A stretch of DNA of 50,588 bases from CAZRDB01 sp964598695 (GTDB taxonomy: Bacteria > Armatimonadota > Zipacnadia > UBA1398), in the NCBI GenBank assembly GCA_964598695.1, contig CAZRDB010000012.1:1-50588 (forward strand), given 5' to 3'. This document shows positions 40,684-48,628 of the stretch, one piece after another. The notes beneath the pieces were generated by a model that saw only the letters and a list, made by a program, of their open reading frames with translations, was not told where the DNA came from and did no database searches. A program made the position numbers and the translations under genes. Positions within the stretch are counted from its first letter, which is position 1; every line of letters begins with the position of its first letter.

Positions 40684-43600
40684 CGGGGATCCGCCTCCTC
40701 GCCCTGCGCGATCGCGTGCAGCTCGTAGTAGTCCATCCCGACGTAGATCACGCCATCGACCAGCGCCGGCGAGGAGACCACCGAGTAGGAGGTCGGGATC
40801 CGGAACTCCTCGCCGCCGTCGGACCGCCGGATGCAGTACAGCGAGCCGTCCCGCGAGCCGAAGACCAGGTGGTCGGGGGTCATCGCGGGCGAGCCGACGA
40901 TCGGGTCGGCCGTTCGGAAGCAGAACCGTTCCTCGCCCGACTCGAGGCAGAAGGCGCGGAGAGCGCCATCGCCCGAGCCCACGTAGAGCGCGGACTCGTC
41001 CAGCAGCGGCGCGGCGCGCACCGCACCGCCCGTCTCGAACCGGTGGGCCACGGATGGCCCGGTGAGGTCGAAGGCGACCACCTCGCCCGAGTCCGATCCG
41101 GCCGCGCCGAGGCCGGTGGCGGGGAGAACGGAGACGGCGGCGTTCACCTCGGCCCGCATCGGCACGTCGAACAGGCGTCCTCCGGTCTCGGCGTCCAGGC
41201 AGTGCACGGCGCCGGCCCAGGAACCGATGTAGATGCGGCCGTCGCAGACGGCGGGCGCCGCGTAGGCGGCCCCCCCCAGCGTGCTCCGCCAGAGGACTCG
41301 ACCGTCCTCGAGCGCCAGCGCGTAGAGGCTGCCGGACCAGCTCGCGGCCAGCACACGGTCGCCGGCGACGGTGACCGACGCGCGAACCTCGCCGTCCAGG
41401 TCCGCCTGCCAACGCACGCGGCCCGATCGGCGGTCACAGGCGTAGACCCGGTGATCGATGCAGCCGGCCACGACCAGGTCGCCGGCCAGGGCGACGGAGG
41501 ACTCGATGCTGGGGCCCAGCCGCCGCGACCAGTTCTCCTTGCCGGTGAGCAGGTCGAGGCAGCGCAGGACGCCGTCCTTCGCACCCACATAGCAGTGGCC
41601 GCCCGTGATCGCGGGCGAGCCGAGGACCTGTCCCTCGGTCCGGGCGCGCCACAGCACCTTCGGGAGCGTGGGAGCGTGGTCGTGGCTCAGGCCGCTGTGG
41701 AGCGCGTCCTTGCGGAACATCGTCCACTCGAAGTGGCCAGCCTCCTGCCGCGCGCGGAGCGCCGCCGCGGCCGCGCGGGCCGAGCGCAGCAGCTCCTGCC
41801 CCTCCTCGTGGTCGGGGACACTGTGCTCGAGAGCCTCGAGTTGCTCCTCCGCGGCCCACACGTCCTTCGAGTCGAGTGCCACGAGGAAGGCGGCATACCG
41901 CAGGCTGGCGGCCTCGGGGGTCGTCGCCGCGGCCTTGTGGAGCGTGGCGGTCTCTCCCTCGGCCGTCACGACGCGTGCGAGGGCGGTGGCGCGCTCGGGG
42001 TCAAGCTGGTCGGCCCGCGAGTCCGCGAGCCGGCTGATCAGACCGGCGCTGGCGCGGCCGCCCGCCCGCTGCGCAACATTGGCGAGGGCCGAGACGGCGA
42101 CCTCGCGCACGGAGGCGTCCTCCGAGGTGTCGTCGACGACCTCGATCAGGGGGCCGACCGCCTCGGGGGTCGCGACGGTGCCGAGGGCCTCGAGCGCGCG
42201 GGCCCGCTCCTCACCCGAACTGTCGCGCACGGCGGCGGCCACGGCCTGGCCGCGCTTCTCGAGCGCCGCGCGGGCCTTCTCGGTCGCGGCGTCGCCCAGG
42301 TCACTGAGGGCGTCGAGCAGCACCTTGATCGCGGCGTCGGAGCCGAGGGCGTCGAGACGGTCGACGATCCGTGCCTGGCTGTCGCCGGGGACGGAACGCA
42401 GGATCGCGCCGAGCAGCGGCACCTCGCGCTCGCCGAGGGTCTTGGCCAGGTCGAGCCACGCCTCGACATCGACGCCGTGGACGGCCGCACTACGGACCGC
42501 GAGCCCCAGCTCCTCCTCCGTCAGGTGGAGTCGGCCGCGGAGCGGCCCGACCGCCCGCAAGACCTCCGGCGCCAGCGGAGTCTCGAACAGCCGCCAGTCG
42601 CTGAGGCCGCGCGCGACACGATCCTCGCTCTCGCGGAGCGTCCGCTCCTCCTCGGTGACCCCCTCCCAGACCTGCGGCACGAGCCACTCGCTGACCAGCT
42701 CGTAGGTTCGCTCCCGCTCCCGCCCGACGCGGAGCACCAGACGGGCGTCGGCGAGCATCCACAGCATGCGCTCGACCCGATCGCGATCGAGGCGCGGGCA
42801 TCGGGCCACGATCTGCTCGAGGGCCAGCGGGGCCTTGGCGCCCTCGGCGCGGACGAGCGCGCGCAGCACCTGACGGGCGGCCTCGCGCTCGCGACGGCCG
42901 AGGGTCTGCAGCGAATCGCTCAGGAGGTTGCGCAGGATCTTCTCGGAGCCCCCGAGCGCCTCGTAGGCGCGGAGCGTCACGACCCGCGACCGCCCGAGTG
43001 TGGCGTAGGAGCGGTAGCAGACGACGGACAGCTCGGTGGTCTGCAGGCGGTTGGGCCCGAGGTCGTCGAGGATCCGGTCGATCAGATCCTCCTCCCAGCG
43101 GCGCTCGTACCGCGCGGCCGCCCTCACCAGCACCTGGCGCGCCTGCGAGCGGGACAGGGGGCCTAGCCGCAGCACGCGATGGTACAGCGTCGGCAGCTCC
43201 TCGAGCAGCTCGTAGAGCAGCGGGAAGCCGCTGTCGGAGACGGTCATCACGAGCCGGACATCGAGATCCTCATCGCGCAGGGCCTCGCCGATCTGCCGCG
43301 CGAACTCCTCCCGGGTACGGGGCCCGATGCGCAGGATCAGGTCCTCGGCCTGGTCGAGAAGCAGGACGATCCGTCCGCCCAGCGCCTCTCCGGCCGCCCG
43401 AACCGCATCGGGGATCGACGATCCCTCGTCGATCTGCACCGGCTCATCCTCGGTGACGGCCGCGCGGGCGAGGGCCGAGACGGCCTCACGCCGGGGGTCG
43501 GCGCCGATGTGGAAGAGCACCGGCACCGCGCCTTCCTCGGAGAGCCGCGGCGCGAGCCCGGCGGTGAGCAGCGACGTCTTGCCGATGCCGGTCTCGCCGA

Positions 43601-44639
43601 AGACCACGACCACCCGGTGGTCGGCGAGGCTCTGCTCGAGCCACTCGATCTCGGGCTCCCGCCCGTGGAAGATCTGGGCGTCGCGCAGCTCCATGGGGTC
43701 GAGCAGCCGGTACGGCGCCTCGGGCTCGAGCGTGATCGTGTCCCGCGAGCGGCCTCGCTCGCCCCGGTCGCGGCTCTTGCGAACCCGGCGGTCGTACAGC
43801 TCGTGGAAGAAGTTGTCGAACTGGCCGCTCTCACGGCAGAAGACGGTGCGCTCGCTGCGCCGCGCCTGGAGCAACTCGACGACGGCCGGCTGCAGCTCGT
43901 GATGACGCAGACTCTCCGGCGCCTCGACCTTCATGCGGTCGAACTCCTGCGCGTCGCTCAGGGGGTAGCGCGGGTTGACCCACCAGACCGGGCCACCCTC
44001 GCGCCGGATCGAGGCCAGCAGGTCGGCGTCGGCGTCGCAGTACCCCACGAGGATCAGGGTCGCCGGTCCGCTGTCGTACAGGTAGCGCTCGATGCGTCGC
44101 AGGTGGCTCTGCACCTGGCGCCGGGTGAAGGCGATGGCGCCCTGGCCGAGCGTTCCGCGCGCCTTGACGAGCGTGACGCGCCGCGACTCCGCAAGGGCGC
44201 CGAGGATCTCGCGTCGGGTGGAGGCCCCGACGTTGACGAGGTTGTACTGCTCCTCGGGGTGGAGATGCTCCTGGGCCAGTGCCCGCTCGAGGCAGTCGTC
44301 GATCCCCATCGTGATAACGGTGGGGAAGTAGCCCTCCTTGATGAGGCGGGCGAGGCGCAGGTGGCCTTCCGACATCTCGACATCGCGGAAGTGGGGCGCG
44401 ACGTACTGGTGGGCGACGGCGGCGTCGGGATCCATCGTGTCTGCCGAGGCCAGTTCGGCCGGCCCGCCGCCCTTGCCGAGGCTGAGGGCGTAGTCGGCCA
44501 GGGCGCGCTGCAGGCGCTCGGCGGAGGAGAGGCGGTCCGTTCGCAGGGGCACGCCCGAGCCGAGGATCAGCAGGAGCCGGCCCATGGTGTGCCGGTGGCG
44601 CTTCAGGACTTCGGAGAGTTCCTGCATCATCTCAGGCAC
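40680..44639 (-). CDS. Giant SIR2-like / STAND NTPase / HEAT / PQQ-propeller protein
   Basis: This 1319-residue protein has four parts. Residues about 20-260 match a SIR2-like fold, but its NAD motifs are degenerate. Residues about 310-660 are an nSTAND1-type NTPase: entry loop PYRLLDPMELRDAQIFHGRE, Walker A GETGIGKTS (348-356), Walker B LLLDQAEDL (426-434), and the closing YELVSEWLVPQVW helix. Residues about 740-920 are HEAT-like helical repeats. Residues about 970-1315 form a PQQ/BamB-type beta-propeller (WTMFRKDALHSGLS start, several GSxDGxLxCLD blades). No signal peptide or membrane helix is visible, so it is cytoplasmic. STAND proteins are signal-activated switches, often in defence. It leads the mreC-mreC-mreD run. 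The GTG start at 44639 is uncertain; ATG at 44630 or 44627 is possible. Confidence 0.8.
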   Translation of the reverse strand: MPEMMQELSEVLKRHRHTMGRLLLILGSGVPLRTDRLSSAERLQRALADYALSLGKGGGPAELASADTMDPDAAVAHQYVAPHFRDVEMSEGHLRLARLIKEGYFPTVITMGIDDCLERALAQEHLHPEEQYNLVNVGASTRREILGALAESRRVTLVKARGTLGQGAIAFTRRQVQSHLRRIERYLYDSGPATLILVGYCDADADLLASIRREGGPVWWVNPRYPLSDAQEFDRMKVEAPESLRHHELQPAVVELLQARRSERTVFCRESGQFDNFFHELYDRRVRKSRDRGERGRSRDTITLEPEAPYRLLDPMELRDAQIFHGREPEIEWLEQSLADHRVVVVFGETGIGKTSLLTAGLAPRLSEEGAVPVLFHIGADPRREAVSALARAAVTEDEPVQIDEGSSIPDAVRAAGEALGGRIVLLLDQAEDLILRIGPRTREEFARQIGEALRDEDLDVRLVMTVSDSGFPLLYELLEELPTLYHRVLRLGPLSRSQARQVLVRAAARYERRWEEDLIDRILDDLGPNRLQTTELSVVCYRSYATLGRSRVVTLRAYEALGGSEKILRNLLSDSLQTLGRREREAARQVLRALVRAEGAKAPLALEQIVARCPRLDRDRVERMLWMLADARLVLRVGRERERTYELVSEWLVPQVWEGVTEEERTLRESEDRVARGLSDWRLFETPLAPEVLRAVGPLRGRLHLTEEELGLAVRSAAVHGVDVEAWLDLAKTLGEREVPLLGAILRSVPGDSQARIVDRLDALGSDAAIKVLLDALSDLGDAATEKARAALEKRGQAVAAAVRDSSGEERARALEALGTVATPEAVGPLIEVVDDTSEDASVREVAVSALANVAQRAGGRASAGLISRLADSRADQLDPERATALARVVTAEGETATLHKAAATTPEAASLRYAAFLVALDSKDVWAAEEQLEALEHSVPDHEEGQELLRSARAAAAALRARQEAGHFEWTMFRKDALHSGLSHDHAPTLPKVLWRARTEGQVLGSPAITGGHCYVGAKDGVLRCLDLLTGKENWSRRLGPSIESSVALAGDLVVAGCIDHRVYACDRRSGRVRWQADLDGEVRASVTVAGDRVLAASWSGSLYALALEDGRVLWRSTLGGAAYAAPAVCDGRIYIGSWAGAVHCLDAETGGRLFDVPMRAEVNAAVSVLPATGLGAAGSDSGEVVAFDLTGPSVAHRFETGGAVRAAPLLDESALYVGSGDGALRAFCLESGEERFCFRTADPIVGSPAMTPDHLVFGSRDGSLYCIRRSDGGEEFRIPTSYSVVSSPALVDGVIYVGMDYYELHAIAQGEEADPR

Positions 44640-44730
44640 CGCTCTTCGCCGTTGTGGAACACGAAAAGGCGTTCGACGACGGGGTCATGCCCCGCGCCGA
44701 CGCCTGTGCGCTCTCTCTTGCTCTTTGCTT

Positions 44731-45855
44731 CTACGGCTCGCCCGCGGGACTTCCTTCCGCCGGGCCGGTGGCGGAGAACCGGACGCACTCGACGCTGCGG
44801 ATGCGGGCGGCGTCGGGGATCGGGCCTCGGGCGCCCAGCGCGCGGGCGGGCAGCGCGTCGACAACGTCCATCCCCAGCAGCACGCGGCCGAAGTTGGCGT
44901 AGAGGTGGTCGAGGTGAGGTGCGGGCGTCTTTAGGATGAAGTACTGGCTCCGGCCCGAGTTCGGATCGTCCGTGCGCGCCATGCCGAAGCAGCCGCGCTC
45001 GAAGGGGAGGCCGCCGTCCTCGAGGTCCACCGTCGTCGGCCACTCGGCGCGGCCCGCGGCCGAGGTCGGGTCGCCCCCCTGGATACACATGCTGTCGCTG
45101 CGGTGAAAGGCGAGGCCGCTGTGGAACCCGGCGCGGACCTGGGCAAGGAAGTGCTCGACCGTCCTCGGAGAGGCCCCGGGGAGCAGCTCGGCAACGATCA
45201 CCCGGCCGTCCTCCATCGTGATCCGGATCCCGGGGTTCGCCGGGTCGCTCGGCGGGGCCGCCAGCGTCGCCGGGTCAACCACCGGCTCGGCGGCCGGCTC
45301 GGGAGCCGCCGGCGCCGCCCCAGGCTCCGGCTGGTTGTCCGGCCCCAGCACCGTTGCGCTGGCGATGATCCAACCCTTCTCCATCGCGTCCATCACCTCG
45401 AGCCCTTCCACGACCTGACCGAAGACGCAGTAGCTGCCGTCCAGGAAACCGGAGTCCTCTCGCAGCAGGTAGAACTGGCTGCCGGCGGAGTTGAGGTCCT
45501 CGCCGACCCGGGCCATCCCGAGGGCGCCGCGGGCGTTCGGCAGCGTGGTCCGCTCCAGCTCGATCGTCCAGGGCGGCCCGCCCGAGCCATCGCCGTTGGG
45601 GCACCCGCTCTGCACCACCCAGTCCTCGACCCGGTGGAACGCGAGGCCGTCGTAGAAGCGGCCGCGCACCAGTTCGAGGAAGTTCTCGACCGTCACGGGC
45701 GCCTCGTCGGGGCGCAGCTCGAGGACGATCGCGCCGTGGGCGCCGAGGTCGAGGCGCACCCGTGGCCGGGCCTCCTGGGCGTCAGCCGGCAGAGCCGCGA
45801 GAAGCCCGATCGAGAGGAGGGAGAGGAGCGCGCAGCAGGCGCGGGCCGCAGCCAT
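44731..45855 (-). CDS. Exported protein with two cyclophilin-type PPIase domains
   Basis: This 374-residue protein has a signal peptide (cleaved near ADAQEARP) and two cyclophilin domains, about residues 32-165 and 205-360. They are joined by an Ala/Pro/Glu-rich linker. The first keeps FHR, SQFYLL and GQV; the second keeps FHR, IQGGDP and SQYFIL. Cyclophilins catalyse proline isomerisation; some key hydrophobic residues vary here (first domain WVVQSG for FMIQGG). The ATG at 45855 overlaps the stop of the single-domain gene upstream (ATGA). It probably folds exported proteins. Confidence 0.88.
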   Translation of the reverse strand: MAAARACCALLSLLSIGLLAALPADAQEARPRVRLDLGAHGAIVLELRPDEAPVTVENFLELVRGRFYDGLAFHRVEDWVVQSGCPNGDGSGGPPWTIELERTTLPNARGALGMARVGEDLNSAGSQFYLLREDSGFLDGSYCVFGQVVEGLEVMDAMEKGWIIASATVLGPDNQPEPGAAPAAPEPAAEPVVDPATLAAPPSDPANPGIRITMEDGRVIVAELLPGASPRTVEHFLAQVRAGFHSGLAFHRSDSMCIQGGDPTSAAGRAEWPTTVDLEDGGLPFERGCFGMARTDDPNSGRSQYFILKTPAPHLDHLYANFGRVLLGMDVVDALPARALGARGPIPDAARIRSVECVRFSATGPAEGSPAGEP

Positions 45856-46703
45856 CAGGAGGAGGCCTTCTCGCCGGAGTCGCCGCCCACGAAGCGGACG
45901 AGGCGCATGCGGGCGATCCGCGCCGCCGCCGCGATGGGGGTCGATACGCCCAGCTTGTGCTCGGGCAGCTCGTAGACGACGTCCATGCCCTTCAGGGTGT
46001 TGCCGAAGTTGCAGTACTGCCCGTTGAGGTGCTTCACGTCGTCAGCCTCGGCACGGATGATGAAGAACTGGCTGTTGCCGCTGTCGGGGTCGTTGGTGCG
46101 GGCGAGGCCGACCGATCCGTTCGTGAAGGGGAGCTGGGAGACCTCGAGCGGGATGTTGGGCCACGATTCGCGGCCCTCCATGTGGGCCGGGTCGCCGCCC
46201 TGGATGCACATGTCGTCGGCGCGGTGGAAGCAACCGCCGTCGTGGTAGCCCTCCTCGACCTGCTTCATGAACTGGGCGACCGTCTTCGGCGCATCGCCGG
46301 GGTACAGCTCGAGGACGATCTCCGCGCCGCTCTCCATCGTGATGACCACGCCAGGGTTGGCCGGGTCGCGCGGCGCGAGGTCGAGCGTCGCGATGTCGAT
46401 GGTCGCGGCACTCTCCGGCAGCGACTCGGGATCGGGCAGCTTCGCGAGCCACTCGCTCTTCTCGCGGGCCTGGTCGGCGCGCTCCTTCTGCTCGAGGACA
46501 TTGCGGGCGGTGCGGGCCGGGGCCCGGTCGAGCGGCTCCCCGGTCGTCTTCGCGTAGTCGGGGCGCTCGTCGGCCGTGTCCGCCGGCTTCTCCGGCTGAC
46601 CGGGCTGCTTGCCGCAACCCGCCAACAGGGCCGCCCCGAGAGCCACCGCCACGATCGCGCCGCCGAGGAGGCAGAGCCGGGATGATGCGATGAACGTGCG
46701 CAT
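45855..46703 (-). CDS. Cyclophilin-type PPIase lipoprotein
   Basis: This 282-residue protein has a signal sequence and lipobox LLAGC with Cys30. A charged helical spacer (about 35-110) follows, then one cyclophilin domain (FHRADDMCIQGGDP, NSQFFII, GNTLKGMDVV). It would be anchored in the outer leaflet of a membrane. The domain is most similar to the second domain of the next gene: both begin with a DPANPG strand and end with AARI. That points to a local duplication. I choose the ATG at 46703 because of GGAGGAGG upstream and the normal signal peptide; the ORF start at 46790 is not supported. Confidence 0.9.
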   Translation of the reverse strand: MRTFIASSRLCLLGGAIVAVALGAALLAGCGKQPGQPEKPADTADERPDYAKTTGEPLDRAPARTARNVLEQKERADQAREKSEWLAKLPDPESLPESAATIDIATLDLAPRDPANPGVVITMESGAEIVLELYPGDAPKTVAQFMKQVEEGYHDGGCFHRADDMCIQGGDPAHMEGRESWPNIPLEVSQLPFTNGSVGLARTNDPDSGNSQFFIIRAEADDVKHLNGQYCNFGNTLKGMDVVYELPEHKLGVSTPIAAAARIARMRLVRFVGGDSGEKASS

Positions 46704-46805
46704 GATGGTGTGTTCCTCCTCCACTGCCAGGGATGATGGGAGGCCGATCCCTCCGGAGAGAGGTGCCTCCGAGCCTGTGACCCGATACACCGGCCCGCCG
46801 TTCGG

Positions 46806-47843
46806 TCAGTTGGTGAACCGGAAGTAGACCACGTCCCCGTCCTGCATCACGTACTCACGGCCCTCCAGCCGGAACTTGCCGGCCGACTTGGCCGCGCTCC
46901 ACGAGCCGGTCGCGTCGATCACCTCGTAGGCGACCGCCTCGCACCGGACGAAGCCCTTCTGGATATCGCTGTGGATCTTCCCGGCCGCGTCGTAGGCGCT
47001 GGTCCCGCGCCGGATCGCGATCGCGCGCGACTCCTTCGGACCGGCCGTGTAGAAGGTCACGAGGTCCAGCGTCTCGTAGCACGAGCGGATGACCCGCTCG
47101 GCCGCGAGCGCCTCCACGCCCTCGGAGGCCATGAACTCCGCCCGCTCCTCGGGCTCGAGGTCCAGCAGCTCCTTCTCGAAGGCGGCATCGAAGGCCAGCG
47201 CCCCGAGTCCCCGCGCACCCACACCCGCGCACACCGCCTCGTCCAGGGCCGCCGCACGCGCCAATGGGCGGTTCAGCACCACGAAGGCGGGCCGTGCGGT
47301 CAGGAAGCCGAAGCCCTGGAACTCGGGCAACAGCGGGGCGGCCTCCTCGGAGCAGCGGAGGGGCGTCTCCGCCTCCAGAATGCCCTTCAGCGTCAGCAGG
47401 TGCGCCCGCTCGCGCTCGTTCTCGCGCCGGCCGCGCGCGATCTCCTTCTCAACCCGCTCGAGGCGGTTCTCCACGGTCACCAGGTCGGAGAGCAGCAGCT
47501 CCTGGAGCACCCGGTCGAGGTCGCGAAGCGCCTCCTCGGCGGTCTCCCCGAGCGGACCGCCGACCACGACGAGGAAGGCGTCGGCATCGCGGATCCACTT
47601 GGTGAAGTCCTCCGCCTGGCCGTGGCCCTCCGGGTTCATCGAGATCATGTCGAGGAAGGAGATCTCGGGGGGGGTGCGCTTCGCGCTGTCCTCGATCTCG
47701 CAGAGGCGATCGAGACGCGCGTCCGGCACATGCACGACGCCCAGGTGCGGATCGCGATCGCCCGGACGCACGGCCACCCCCGTCACGGCCGTGAAGACGG
47801 AACTCTTGCCACACTGCGGCAGTCCGATGATCCCGATGCGCAC
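46806..47843 (-). CDS. Divergent YchF/OLA1-family GTP/ATPase
   Basis: This 345-residue cytoplasmic P-loop protein has GLPQCGKSS at residues 7-15. A GHG-containing switch region follows (PEGHGQAEDFTKWIRDADAFLVVV), then a helical insert (about 115-190). A C-terminal TGS domain closes it: IRRGTSAYDAAGKIHSDIQKGFVRCEAV and VMQDGDVVYFRF. YchF proteins prefer ATP and act near the ribosome. The sequence departs from canonical YchF in the P-loop (usually GLPNVGKST) and in the first switch, so it may be a paralogue. The GTG at 47843 with AAGGAG 7 nt upstream fits the family start; 47894 does not. Confidence 0.82.
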   Translation of the reverse strand: MRIGIIGLPQCGKSSVFTAVTGVAVRPGDRDPHLGVVHVPDARLDRLCEIEDSAKRTPPEISFLDMISMNPEGHGQAEDFTKWIRDADAFLVVVGGPLGETAEEALRDLDRVLQELLLSDLVTVENRLERVEKEIARGRRENERERAHLLTLKGILEAETPLRCSEEAAPLLPEFQGFGFLTARPAFVVLNRPLARAAALDEAVCAGVGARGLGALAFDAAFEKELLDLEPEERAEFMASEGVEALAAERVIRSCYETLDLVTFYTAGPKESRAIAIRRGTSAYDAAGKIHSDIQKGFVRCEAVAYEVIDATGSWSAAKSAGKFRLEGREYVMQDGDVVYFRFTN

Positions 47844-47902
47844 CCTACGGCTCCTTGCCCGTTGCTGTCGTTGTGCCGGCCCCCCGTCGCCCACGGTGCG
47901 TC

Positions 47903-47911
47903 ATGATACCA
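47903..47911 (-). promoter_or_regulatory. Extended -10 promoter for the YchF-like gene
   Basis: On the minus strand, TGGTATCAT (TGn plus a five-of-six -10 box) lies at 47903-47911. The -35 is poor, as is typical of extended -10 promoters. Transcription would start near 47897, about 54 nt before the GTG at 47843. Confidence 0.4.
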
Positions 47912-47973
47912 CCCGCGTGCGCGGGGCGCATGGAGAGAGGGGTCCCGCGTCCGGCGCGAGGGGGGAGGCGCAC

Positions 47974-48489
47974 CTACCGCAGTGAGGAGCGGCTGTCGGC
48001 CGGGCGGGCGGCGCCCGGCCGGAGGGCGAGGCGACGGCGCTCGCGCCGCGCCCGGAGCGCGTCCCGCAGGCGCGACGGCCCGCGAGGGCGGTCGGTCCAG
48101 AGGATCAGGAAGAGCCCCGCCAGGGAGGCGCCGGTGAGATCGGCGGCCAGGTCCCACAAGGAGGGGTCGCGACCGGGAACGTGCGCCTGGTGGCACTCAT
48201 CGAGCACCCCGTACAGCAGCGCGAACGCCACCGCCGCGAACACGGGTGCGCGATGGAGCCCGGGCAGGGCCCGCGAGGCCGCGACCCGGTAGAAGAGGAA
48301 CGCCAGCACGCCGAACGAGATGGCGTGGGCGATCTTGTCGCCATGGCGGCACAGCAGTGCGCCGGCCGGCCCGAGCGACGACTGCTCGGAGAGATACCAC
48401 AGGAGGCCCATCCAGGCGACAAGAGGGAGCCAGACGGCGCACGGCTGCCTGGTCTCACGCCCCCGTCGAGCCTTGCCTCGATTCGCCAC
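47974..48489 (-). CDS. VanZ-like membrane protein
   Basis: This 171-residue protein has about four transmembrane helices and a VanZ-like signature: WMGLLWYLSEQSSL, DKIAHAISFGVLAFLFYR and GVLDECHQAHVPGRDPSLWDLAADLTGA. The family is associated with teicoplanin resistance in enterococci, but most members have unknown roles. A charged Arg-rich tail follows. It starts at a GTG at 48489 with GAGGAAGGG upstream. Confidence 0.85.
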   Translation of the reverse strand: MANRGKARRGRETRQPCAVWLPLVAWMGLLWYLSEQSSLGPAGALLCRHGDKIAHAISFGVLAFLFYRVAASRALPGLHRAPVFAAVAFALLYGVLDECHQAHVPGRDPSLWDLAADLTGASLAGLFLILWTDRPRGPSRLRDALRARRERRRLALRPGAARPADSRSSLR

Positions 48490-48570
48490 GCTCTCGCCCT
48501 TCCTCACCGTCCCGGTGACATATTCGGCCCACCGCCCCCGATTCCCCTTCCCGGGAGCGGCTCTGGAACA

Positions 48571-48606
48571 GCTCGGGGCGCACAGCTTCCGCGGCGCGCC
48601 CCGAGC
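48571..48606 (-). terminator. Probable terminator after secF
   Basis: GCTCGGGGCGC (48571-48581) pairs perfectly with GCGCCCCGAGC (48596-48606) around a 14-base loop. It lies 22 bases after the secF stop. There is no strong T tract, so a Rho-dependent or weak terminator is possible. The gap 48490-48628 holds no gene. Confidence 0.5.
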
Positions 48607-48628
48607 GTAGGATCGTCTCTTGCTGAGC

